Shown: positions 1 to 6,485 of the stretch, piece after piece
Layout of the letters: every line of letters starts with the position of its first letter
Position numbering within the stretch: the first letter of the stretch is position 1
Assembly: GCA_035293245.1 (NCBI GenBank)
Contig: DATDOO010000182.1
Location: forward strand, 1-21,465
Direction: 5' to 3'
Source of the DNA: DATDOO01 sp035293245
GTDB taxonomy: Bacteria > Pseudomonadota > Gammaproteobacteria > Methylococcales > Methylococcaceae
Length of the DNA stretch: 21,465 nucleotides
Position numbers and translations under genes: made by a program
Notes under the pieces: model-generated
The model's input: only the letters and a program-made list of their open reading frames with translations
What the model was told of the DNA's origin: nothing
Database searches by the model: none

Positions 1-88
1 GAAAAGCGGGGTCGGCAGAAGGGCGATCCATCGCCCTCTGCCGACGCGCGGCATCCCTGCCGCGCCCCTGCGGGCCTGATCGCTTTTC
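1..88. repeat. Clustered palindromes forming a cloverleaf-like structure
   Basis: Nested inverted repeats fill the first 88 bases. An outer stem pairs 1-7 (GAAAAGC) with 82-88 (GCTTTTC). Inside it are a long hairpin at 11-45 (about 16 bp with one bulged A), a perfect 8-bp hairpin at 46-65 (GCGCGGCA/TGCCGCGC) and a small one at 64-75 (GCCC/GGGC, sharing two bases with its neighbour). There is no T-run typical of an intrinsic terminator. The element lies upstream of rnfC, probably between rnfB (outside the window) and rnfC. It could be an intergenic repeat cluster or an RNA processing or stability element. Because it starts at the window edge, its true left end is unknown. Confidence 0.6.
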
Positions 89-90
89 TT

Positions 91-154
91 CTGCGATGCT
101 CGGCAGCGTATAAGTCGCGGGGGGTAGTCCCACGGCCTGGAGCCATGTTCTTGG
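91..154 (+). repeat. Dispersed ~64-bp repeat, copy 1
   Basis: This stretch matches 17051-17113 with six substitutions and one single-base gap, and opens with an identical 20-base block. It ends about 14 bases before the rnfC Shine-Dalgarno, so it lies in the rnfC leader. Both copies directly follow a cluster of palindromes. Its function is unknown. Reading frames through it do not keep one frame between the copies because of the indel, so it is probably non-coding. Confidence 0.75.
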
Positions 155-180
155 AAAGAACTGTGGTGAGGAGTTGACCA

Positions 181-1632
181 ATGCTTAACCTGATCTCCCT
201 CACCCAATTACTCGGTGACCGCCGCATCCGTGGCGGCGTCCACCCCGACGGCCACAAGTCGCTGACTTGCGGCAAGGCCATCGACACCTCCTTGCCCCTG
301 CCGAAAAAGCTGTTCATCCCCCTGCAACAGCACGTGGGCCAGCCGGCGGAGCCGGCGGTGCACGTGGGCGATACGGTCAGGAAAGGCCAGTTGCTGGCCT
401 ACAGCCAAGGCAATATTTCCGCACCATTGCACGCGCCCACTTCCGGGGTGATCGCCGACATCGCCGAGTGGCCCGCGCCACATCCGTCGGCCTTGCCCAC
501 ACCGACAATCATTCTGGAAAGCGACGGCCTGGATGAATGGACCGAACTGAAACCGCCCGCCGATCCCTTCGCCGTGCCGCCCGAAGAAATCGCCTTGCGC
601 GTGGGCGCCGCCGGCGTGGTTGGCATGGGTGGGGCGGCGTTTCCGTCCGCAGTCAAGCTCAACCTGGGACGGAAGAGCCGCATCCATACCCTGCTCATCA
701 ACGGCGGCGAGTGCGAACCCTACCTAACCTGCGACGACCGTCTGATGCAGGAGCGCGCCGCGGACATCGTGGACGGCATCCGCATCATGCTGCACGGCCT
801 GCAGTGCGCCAAAGCCAAGGTGGGCATCGAGGACAACAAGCCGGAAGCCCTGCGCGCCATGCAGGAGGCGGCACGGCGCCACGGGGAAATCGAGGTGCAT
901 GAAATCCCCAGCCACTACCCCATGGGCTGGGACAAGCAACTGATCCGCTACCTCACCAATCTGGAGGTGCCCGCCGACGGCCGCGCCACCGACGTGGGGG
1001 TGCTGATGCACAACGTGGCCACCGCCTACGCCGTGCACCGCGCCATCCGCCTGGGCCAGCCGCTGGTCAGCCGCGTGGTCACGGTGAGCGGCAGCGCGGT
1101 GGAAAAACCCGTCAACGTGGAAGCGCCCATCGGCACCCTGCTGAGCGAGATACTGAAGCATTGCGGCTGGCAGGCCGAACGCACCGAGCGCCTGGTGATG
1201 GGCGGCCCGATGATGGGCGACGCCCTGCCCCACGCCGACGTCCCCCTGGTCAAGGGCGCCTGCGGCATCCTGGCTTTCGCCCGCGAGCCCGCCCCGGTCG
1301 CCGAAACCGCGCCCTGCATCCGTTGCTCGCGCTGCGTATCCGCCTGCCCGGTCGGCCTGCTGCCCCTGGAAATGGCGGCGCGCATCCGCTCCGGCCAGTT
1401 GGACAGCGCGCTGGGCTACGGCCTCAAGGACTGCATCAACTGCGGCTCCTGTTCCTACGTCTGCCCGTCCAGGATTCCCCTGGTGCAGCATTTCCGCTAC
1501 GCCCAGAACGAACTGGTGGCCCGCCAGCAGGCCAAGCACAAGTCGGAACAGGTCAAGCGCCTGGTGGACGAGCGCCAGCGGCGTTTGGAGCGCCTCCGGT
1601 TGGCGGCCCTGGCAGAGGAGGAAGCCGAATGA
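181..1632 (+). CDS. rnfC: RnfC, electron transport complex subunit C
   Basis: This is the peripheral, cytoplasmic-side subunit of the membrane-bound Rnf complex, which couples electron flow between NADH and ferredoxin to an ion gradient. In diazotrophs Rnf is used to reduce ferredoxin or flavodoxin for nitrogenase. The 483-residue protein has an N-terminal biotinyl/lipoyl-like region (about 45-115), a glycine-rich nucleotide/flavin-binding segment (GVVGMGGAAFPSAVKL, about 142-158) followed by a LLINGGECEPY motif, and an SLBB-type region. Two [4Fe-4S] motifs follow: C379-C382-C385-C389 and C418-C421-C424-C428. It ends in a short charged helix and lacks the long repetitive tail of the E. coli homologue RsxC. 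The ATG is preceded by GAGGAG at 168-173. rnfA and rnfB are not in the window and probably lie upstream. Confidence 0.96.
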   Translation: MLNLISLTQLLGDRRIRGGVHPDGHKSLTCGKAIDTSLPLPKKLFIPLQQHVGQPAEPAVHVGDTVRKGQLLAYSQGNISAPLHAPTSGVIADIAEWPAPHPSALPTPTIILESDGLDEWTELKPPADPFAVPPEEIALRVGAAGVVGMGGAAFPSAVKLNLGRKSRIHTLLINGGECEPYLTCDDRLMQERAADIVDGIRIMLHGLQCAKAKVGIEDNKPEALRAMQEAARRHGEIEVHEIPSHYPMGWDKQLIRYLTNLEVPADGRATDVGVLMHNVATAYAVHRAIRLGQPLVSRVVTVSGSAVEKPVNVEAPIGTLLSEILKHCGWQAERTERLVMGGPMMGDALPHADVPLVKGACGILAFAREPAPVAETAPCIRCSRCVSACPVGLLPLEMAARIRSGQLDSALGYGLKDCINCGSCSYVCPSRIPLVQHFRYAQNELVARQQAKHKSEQVKRLVDERQRRLERLRLAALAEEEAE

Positions 1633-1637
1633 TTTTG

Positions 1638-1702
1638 CGTAGGGTAAGAACTGCGTACCGTTCGGGCGCGCGGGAAGCAGGGTGCGCAGCGTGTACCCTA
1701 CG
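1638..1702. repeat. Intergenic inverted repeat
   Basis: Perfect 9-bp arms, CGTAGGGTA at 1638-1646 and TACCCTACG at 1694-1702, flank about 47 bases just after the rnfC stop. The 325-base gap between rnfC and rnfD (1633-1957) holds this palindrome and the larger element that follows it. I see no convincing gene there. Confidence 0.55.
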
Positions 1703-1725
1703 AGGCTGTGCGTCTGTTTGTCCGG

Positions 1726-1900
1726 CTCCTTCCCCTTCCGGGGGACAAATCGGCAGGATTGCCGATTTGCACGGCGAAGCCGCCCGAAGGGTGCTGGACA
1801 GGGAATGTCCAGCATGTACGTTGGGATGGGGGCGATCAAAATTAGCTGCTGCAACCTTATTCGACTTGCCCCCACCTGTCCTCCCCCCTAGGGGGAGGGA
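1726..1900 (+). repeat. MITE-like intergenic element, copy 1, with nested hairpins
   Basis: The ends match the element at 3769-3870 in inverted orientation. Both carry CTCCTTCCCCTTCCGGGGGA at one end and CCCCCACCTGTCCTCCCC followed by a short palindrome at the other. This copy is longer because it holds two extra perfect hairpins: 1746-1769 (CAAATCGGCA/TGCCGATTTG) and 1792-1814 (TGCTGGACA/TGTCCAGCA). It looks like a repeat into which other palindromes have inserted. It sits between rnfC and rnfD and ends about 47 bases before the rnfD Shine-Dalgarno. Confidence 0.65.
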
Positions 1901-1957
1901 CCTGATTGCAGACACCTCTGTCTGTTCGATATTGATCCGAGGTTGCGGAGGCAGAAC

Positions 1958-3031
1958 ATGACCGAGCGCCACCCGCAAAGCAGCCCCTTCACATCGGCCC
2001 CGGAGCGCGTGCCGCACCTGATGGGCAGCGTCATGCTGGCGCTCGCGCCGGCCACGGTCTGGGGCGTGCTGGTGTTCGGCTGGCCGGCCCTGTTCCTCCT
2101 GGTGGTCACGGTGGGCTCGGCGCTGATCTGGGAAGCGATCTGCCTCAGGCTGGCCGGCAAGCCGGCGCGCTTTTACCTGTACGACGGTTCCGCCCTGCTC
2201 AGCGGCTGGCTGCTGGCCATGAGCCTGCCGCCGTGGGCGCCGTGGTGGATCGGCTGCTTCGGCGCTTTCCTGGCCATCGTGGTGGGCAAGCAGGTGTACG
2301 GCGGCATCGGCCAGAACCTGTTCAACCCGGCCATGCTGGCCCGGATCGCGCTGCTGGTGTCGTTCCCCCTGGAAATGACCACCTGGGTCAATCCCAGTCC
2401 GTGGTTTTCTTCCCACAGTCCGGGATTCCTGGAAAGCCTGTCCATCGTCTTCGGCCATTCCTCCATCGACGCATACAGCGGCGCGACCGCCATCGGCGGC
2501 ATGAAAACCGCCCTCACCCAGGGAATATTGCCCGGCGACACGCTGGCCAAAACCTTCAGCCTGGCCATGGCCCTATTCGGCTACAGCGGGGGGAGTCTCG
2601 GCGAAACCTCGGAAGTGCTGATCCTCGGCGGCGGCCTGTGGCTGCTGCGCAAGAAGATCGTCACCTGGCACATTCCCGTGTCCCTGCTGGGCACGCTGGC
2701 AGTGCTGGCCGGATTCGCCCACCTGGTCGACGGCGCCCGCTACCCCGGTCCCTTGTTCCATCTGGCCTCGGGCGGCGCGATGCTGACCGCCTTCTTCATC
2801 GCCACCGACTACGTCACCTCGCCCAACACCCGCATTGGGCAACTGATCTTCGGCGCCGGCTGCGGCCTGCTGATCTACGTGATCCGCACCTTCGGCGGCT
2901 ACCCCGAAGGCGCCGGCTTCGCCGTGCTGCTCATGAACGCGGCGACGCCCCTCATCGACCACTATGTCAGACCGCGCATTTACGGCCGCGACCGTAAAGG
3001 CCGGCCGCTGGAGCTGGATCATGAGCGCTGA
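1958..3031 (+). CDS. rnfD: RnfD, membrane subunit with covalent FMN
   Basis: This integral membrane subunit of the Rnf complex belongs to the NqrB/RnfD family. The 357-residue product has many hydrophobic segments and the flavinylation motif D171-A-Y-S-G-A-T177, where FMN is linked to Thr177 by the transferase ApbE in this family. Another family segment is GKQVYGGIGQNLFNPAMLARIALL. The start at 1958 is favoured over an upstream in-frame TTG at 1943 because GGAGG (1947-1951) sits just before it. The gene overlaps rnfG by 11 bases, so translation of the two is probably coupled. Confidence 0.95.
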   Translation: MTERHPQSSPFTSAPERVPHLMGSVMLALAPATVWGVLVFGWPALFLLVVTVGSALIWEAICLRLAGKPARFYLYDGSALLSGWLLAMSLPPWAPWWIGCFGAFLAIVVGKQVYGGIGQNLFNPAMLARIALLVSFPLEMTTWVNPSPWFSSHSPGFLESLSIVFGHSSIDAYSGATAIGGMKTALTQGILPGDTLAKTFSLAMALFGYSGGSLGETSEVLILGGGLWLLRKKIVTWHIPVSLLGTLAVLAGFAHLVDGARYPGPLFHLASGGAMLTAFFIATDYVTSPNTRIGQLIFGAGCGLLIYVIRTFGGYPEGAGFAVLLMNAATPLIDHYVRPRIYGRDRKGRPLELDHER

Positions 3032-3734
3032 AAGCCTGCGGCGGAACTGGGCACGGTTGAAGGAAACCGTCGCCACTGCCGACTACGACCGCTTGCGTAC
3101 TCAGCTCAATTACCAGGCGCTGTTCCTGGCGGGCCTCGCATTTGCCGCCGCCCTGCTGCTGGGACTCGGCGACCTGGCCACTTCCGGTTCCATCCAGCGG
3201 CGACAGGACGAAGATATGCAGGCGTCCCTGCAACAGGTTTTGCCCGCCGGGCTGTACGACAACCAGCCCTTGCACGACGTGGCGCGCATTCCCTCCGCCG
3301 GCGAGGAAACCGGCTACGCCGCCACCGAAGTCTATCTGGCCAAGAAGAACGGCCGGGTCAGCGGTGCGGCGTTTCGCGTGATCGCCCCCGACGGCTATTC
3401 CGGCAACATCCATCTCATCCTCGGCGTGGACCGGGACGGCAGCATTCTGGGCGTGCGCATCATTGCCCACGCGGAAACCCCGGGGCTGGGCGACAAGATC
3501 GAAACCGCCAAGAGCAACTGGATTCTGGCCTTCAACGGCCGCGTCCTGGACGGCACGCGCTGGAAAGTGAAAAAGGACGGCGGCGACTTCGACCAGTTTG
3601 CCGGCGCCACCATCACCCCGCGCGCCGTGGTCAAGCGGGTGGAGGCCGGCTTGCAGTTTTTCCGGCGTCACCGCGACTTATTGCTTAGTTACGCTTCCGC
3701 TTTCCCCTTGGGGAGCGAATCGGGAAATCAGTGA
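3021..3734 (+). CDS. rnfG: RnfG, FMN-binding subunit
   Basis: RnfG/NqrC-family subunit with one N-terminal membrane anchor (about 31-50: QALFLAGLAFAAALLLGLGD) and a periplasmic FMN-binding domain. The expected family segment HAETPGLGDKI is present. The flavinylation motif reads D191-Q-F-A-G-A-T197. The usual Ser/Thr three residues before the FMN-bearing Thr is Ala here, while Asp191 and Thr197 are kept. The ATG at 3021 lies inside the end of rnfD and is preceded by GGAG. A longer in-frame start at 2964 would add 19 residues inside rnfD and is unlikely. The product is 237 aa. Confidence 0.94.
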   Translation: MSAESLRRNWARLKETVATADYDRLRTQLNYQALFLAGLAFAAALLLGLGDLATSGSIQRRQDEDMQASLQQVLPAGLYDNQPLHDVARIPSAGEETGYAATEVYLAKKNGRVSGAAFRVIAPDGYSGNIHLILGVDRDGSILGVRIIAHAETPGLGDKIETAKSNWILAFNGRVLDGTRWKVKKDGGDFDQFAGATITPRAVVKRVEAGLQFFRRHRDLLLSYASAFPLGSESGNQ

Positions 3735-3768
3735 AAATCAAAATTTCCGATGGCGTTGATGTTTTCGT

Positions 3769-3870
3769 TCCTCCCCCTGTGGGGGAGGACAGGTGGGGGT
3801 GTTCTAAAAAGGACGCGGCCAGTTTATTCGATTGCCCCCCATCCCAGCCTTCCCCCGGAAGGGGAAGGAG
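3769..3870 (-). repeat. MITE-like intergenic element, copy 2 (inverted)
   Basis: This is an inverted and shorter copy of the 1726-1900 element. It reads CTCCCCCTGTGGGGGAG-GACAGGTGGGGG at one end and GGGGGAAGG/CCTTCCCC-type sequence at the other, and lacks the two internal hairpins of copy 1. It occupies most of the 186-base rnfG-rnfE gap. Paired inverted copies inside one operon could base-pair in the mRNA around rnfD-rnfG. Confidence 0.65.
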
Positions 3871-3920
3871 CCCCGTAAGTTGCGCAAAGGGCACCTTACC
3901 TTGGATAGAGAACCGAAACT

Positions 3921-4604
3921 ATGAACGCCGACTACCGCAAAATCGTCCGTGACGGCCTGTGGGACAACAACATCGTCTTCAGCCAAAGCATCGCCCTGTG
4001 TCCCCTGCTGGCCGTGACCGGCACCGCCACCAACGGCCTGGGGATGGGTTTGGCCACCACCGCCGTGCTGGTAACCACCAACGGCCTGATCGCCGCCGGG
4101 CGGGTCACCATTCCGCCGGAGATTCGCATCCCGGTGTTCGTGCTGCTCATCGCCGTGGTGGTGACCCTGGTGGACATGCTCATGAACGCCTGGCTGCATG
4201 AACTGTACAAGGTGCTCGGCCTGTTCATCCCCCTCATCGTCACCAACTGCGCCATTCTGGGACGGGCCGAGTCCTTCGCCTCCCGCCAGGCCGCCGTCCC
4301 GTCCCTGCTGGACGGCGCGGCCATGGGCCTGGGCTTTACCCTGGCCTTGGTTTTGCTGGGCGCGGCCCGGGAAATCGCCGCCTCCGGCACCCTGTTCGCC
4401 AACGCCGCTTTGTTGCTGGGTGATGGCTTTTCGTTTCTGGAACAGAAGCTGATCGCGGACTACAAGGGCTTCCTGCTCATGGCCCTGCCGCCCGGCGGCT
4501 TCATCATGCTGGGGTTTCTCTTGGCGGGAAAACGGCTGCTGGAAAATCGTAGGCTGGACACCGCCCACCAAACCGCGCCGACGACCGTGGAGGGGGCAGC
4601 ATGA
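3921..4604 (+). CDS. rnfE: RnfE, integral membrane subunit
   Basis: RnfE (RsxE/NqrD family) is a hydrophobic subunit of the Rnf complex, expected to have six transmembrane helices and to form with RnfA the membrane core that binds a [2Fe-2S] cluster. The 227-residue protein begins with the family-typical stretch DGLWDNNIVFSQSIALCPLL. It carries the conserved cysteines C27 (ALCPLL) and C110 (VTNCAILGRAE), which are cluster ligands in the family. The Shine-Dalgarno is weak. A repeat separates the gene from rnfG, and a short hairpin lies between it and rnfH. Confidence 0.95.
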   Translation: MNADYRKIVRDGLWDNNIVFSQSIALCPLLAVTGTATNGLGMGLATTAVLVTTNGLIAAGRVTIPPEIRIPVFVLLIAVVVTLVDMLMNAWLHELYKVLGLFIPLIVTNCAILGRAESFASRQAAVPSLLDGAAMGLGFTLALVLLGAAREIAASGTLFANAALLLGDGFSFLEQKLIADYKGFLLMALPPGGFIMLGFLLAGKRLLENRRLDTAHQTAPTTVEGAA

Positions 4605-4619
4605 TCCGGGGTCGGGCAA

Positions 4620-4636
4620 GGTGGGCGATGCCCACC
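4620..4636. repeat. Short palindrome GGTGGGC/GCCCACC
   Basis: Perfect 7-bp arms with a GAT loop lie between rnfE and rnfH. It is one of several short palindromes at rnf gene junctions and leaves the rnfH Shine-Dalgarno (GGAAGGAG, about 4648-4655) free. There is no T-run, so it is not a typical terminator. Confidence 0.5.
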
Positions 4637-4662
4637 CTACTTTTGCCGGAAGGAGAAACCCC

Positions 4663-4932
4663 ATGAACGTGGGCGTCTGTTACGCCGACAGCGACCGTCA
4701 GCTCTGGCTGCGCCTGGAAGTGCCCGCCGGCAGCACGGTGCAAGACGCCATCCGCCTGTCCGGCATTCTGGAACGCTTTCCGGAAAACGACCTGAGCCGG
4801 CAGAAAGTCGGGGTATTCGGCAAGTTCGTCAAACTGGAAACCCCTTTGAACGACGGCGACCGGGTGGAAATCTACCGGGCCATCCTCGCCGACCCGAAAA
4901 CCGTCCGCCGCCGTGTGGTGAACGAAGAATAA
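4663..4932 (+). CDS. rnfH: RnfH family protein
   Basis: Small (89 aa) RnfH/UPF0125-family protein with a predicted ubiquitin-like beta-grasp fold (V-E-V-P-A-G-S-T-V-Q-D-A-I ... G-K-F-V-K-L ... L-N-D-G-D-R-V-E-I-Y-R). In Rhodobacter and Azotobacter it is the last gene of the rnf operon; its exact role is not settled. The ATG at 4663 is chosen over a GTG at 4621 because GGAAGGAG sits at the right distance and the upstream frame runs through a palindrome. A terminator follows 24 bases after the stop. Confidence 0.9.
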   Translation: MNVGVCYADSDRQLWLRLEVPAGSTVQDAIRLSGILERFPENDLSRQKVGVFGKFVKLETPLNDGDRVEIYRAILADPKTVRRRVVNEE

Positions 4933-4956
4933 AGGTGTACCTTGCGTGGGGCTTTG

Positions 4957-4980
4957 GGGCGCGCAGAGCGCCCTTTTTTT
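4957..4980 (+). terminator. Rho-independent terminator of the rnf operon
   Basis: A 6-bp GC stem, GGGCGC (4957-4962) and GCGCCC (4968-4973), has a 5-base loop and is followed directly by seven T residues. It lies just after rnfH and marks the end of the rnf transcription unit. Confidence 0.85.
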
Positions 4981-5072
4981 GCGCCCTGGTTTCGTTCTCG
5001 TCCCGGCGTGCTTGCGGCTTTGCGCCAAACCTCACAAAATCGCCCAGCCTTCAATCTTCTGCGGGGTGCGCC

Positions 5073-5975
5073 ATGCAAATCCTGATTACCGGCGGAACCG
5101 GCTTCATCGGCACGACGCTGTGCCGGCATCTTTTGCAGCAAGGCCATGAACTCACGGTGCTCAGCCGGCAGACGCCTACCAAGGTGCGGCAACGCTGCGG
5201 CGAGACGGTCGCGCCCCTGGCCGAACTCAAGGAACTGTCCCGCCGGGATCGCTTCGACGCCGTCATCAACCTGGCCGGTGAGTCCATCGTGGCCCGGCGC
5301 TGGACGGACGCGCGCAAGGAAGTCCTCTGGAACAGCCGGGTCAGCCTCACCGAGGAACTGGTGGAATTCATCGCCCGGACCGAGCAGAAACCCGCAGTGC
5401 TGGTGAGCGGTTCGGCGGTGGGCTATTACGGCAACCAGGGCGATACGCCCCTGGACGATTATTCCCGCTGCACCGACGGTTTCGGCCACCGGCTGTGCGC
5501 GGCCTGGGAGAAAGCCGCCCTGCGCGCCAGGGATCACGGAGTGCGGGTGGCCGTGCTGCGCACCGGCCTGGTGATCGGCCACGGAGGCGGATTTCTGCAG
5601 CGCCTGCTGCTGCCCTTCAAGCTTGGACTGGGCGGCCGCATCGGAGACGGCAAACAATGGATGAGCTGGGTGCACCTGGAAGATCACGTGGCCATGACCG
5701 ATTACCTTCTCGGCCATGCGAACCTGGAAGGCGTATTCAACGCCACCGCGCCCCATCCGGTCACCAACGCCGAATTCACCGCCTGCCTGGCGCGCCTGTT
5801 GCGCCGCCCGGCGTGCCTGCCGGTGCCCGCCGTCGCGCTCAAGTTGCTGCTCGGGGAAATGGCGGGCCTTTTGCTCGGCGGCCAGCGCGTCCTGCCGGCG
5901 CGCTGGCAGCAGGAACACTTTCCGTACCGCTATCCGCGCCTCGAAGAGGCCCTGCGCGACGCGCTGCGACTGTAG
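5073..5975 (+). CDS. TIGR01777 family NAD(P)-dependent epimerase/oxidoreductase
   Basis: A 300-residue extended short-chain dehydrogenase with an N-terminal Rossmann motif (MQILITGGTGFIG, residues 1-13) and the family-typical INLAGESI near residue 68. It also has SGSAVGYYG and the C-terminal DUF1731-like end (LPARWQQEHFPYRYPRLEEALR). The family includes E. coli YfcH, and its substrate is unknown. The ATG at 5073 is preceded by GGGGTG; earlier in-frame starts run into the rnf terminator region. The stop is one nucleotide from the start of the SRPBCC gene, so the two are cotranscribed and perhaps functionally linked. Family assignment is strong; biochemical function is unknown. Confidence 0.88.
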   Translation: MQILITGGTGFIGTTLCRHLLQQGHELTVLSRQTPTKVRQRCGETVAPLAELKELSRRDRFDAVINLAGESIVARRWTDARKEVLWNSRVSLTEELVEFIARTEQKPAVLVSGSAVGYYGNQGDTPLDDYSRCTDGFGHRLCAAWEKAALRARDHGVRVAVLRTGLVIGHGGGFLQRLLLPFKLGLGGRIGDGKQWMSWVHLEDHVAMTDYLLGHANLEGVFNATAPHPVTNAEFTACLARLLRRPACLPVPAVALKLLLGEMAGLLLGGQRVLPARWQQEHFPYRYPRLEEALRDALRL

Positions 5976-5976
5976 C

Positions 5977-6444
5977 ATGTGGGGAGAACACTACGCGCTG
6001 GTCAACACCTGGCGCGTCGACGCTCCGCCGGAGCGTGTCTGGCAGGCGTTGACGGACGTGGAAACCTGGCCCGCCTGGTGGCCGTTCGTGGAAGCCGTGG
6101 AAAAAATCCATACCGGCGACCTGGACGGCCTGGATTCAGTGTGGCGCTACACCTGGAAAACCCTGCTGCCCTACAAGCTGCATTTCGAATTGCGCATCAC
6201 GCGCATCGAAGCGCCTGAGCGGGTGGAAGCGGAAGTGCAAGGGGACGTGTACGGACGCGGCGTGTGCCGCATTTACCGGGAAAATGGCCTCACGGCGGTG
6301 CGTTACGAGTGGAACGTGCGCACCTGCCGGCCGTGGATGAAATGGCTCGCCCCCATCGCCCGGCCGATTTTCTGGTGGAATCACGCCAAGGTGATGAAGC
6401 GGGGCGAGGCGGAACTGGCGCGGCGGTTGGCTCGGCAATCCTGA
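5977..6444 (+). CDS. SRPBCC (START-like) family protein
   Basis: A 155-residue protein with the N-terminal pattern of polyketide cyclase/SRPBCC proteins (NTWRVDAPPERVWQALTDVETWPAWWPFVE). It probably forms a helix-grip fold with a hydrophobic ligand pocket. No catalytic residues can be assigned. Its ATG lies one base after the stop of the upstream epimerase and has no clear Shine-Dalgarno of its own, which suggests translational coupling. SRPBCC genes often accompany TIGR01777 epimerases, but the common substrate is not known. Confidence 0.82.
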   Translation: MWGEHYALVNTWRVDAPPERVWQALTDVETWPAWWPFVEAVEKIHTGDLDGLDSVWRYTWKTLLPYKLHFELRITRIEAPERVEAEVQGDVYGRGVCRIYRENGLTAVRYEWNVRTCRPWMKWLAPIARPIFWWNHAKVMKRGEAELARRLARQS

Positions 6445-6485
6445 GCCTTCCGGTTGCCCGTTCATTCAAATTGCAGGAAGAAATC

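Noticed and set aside
4620..4636. Palindrome between rnfE and rnfH as a terminator
   Set aside because: No T-run follows, and rnfH has a good Shine-Dalgarno and belongs to the operon; the real terminator is after rnfH.
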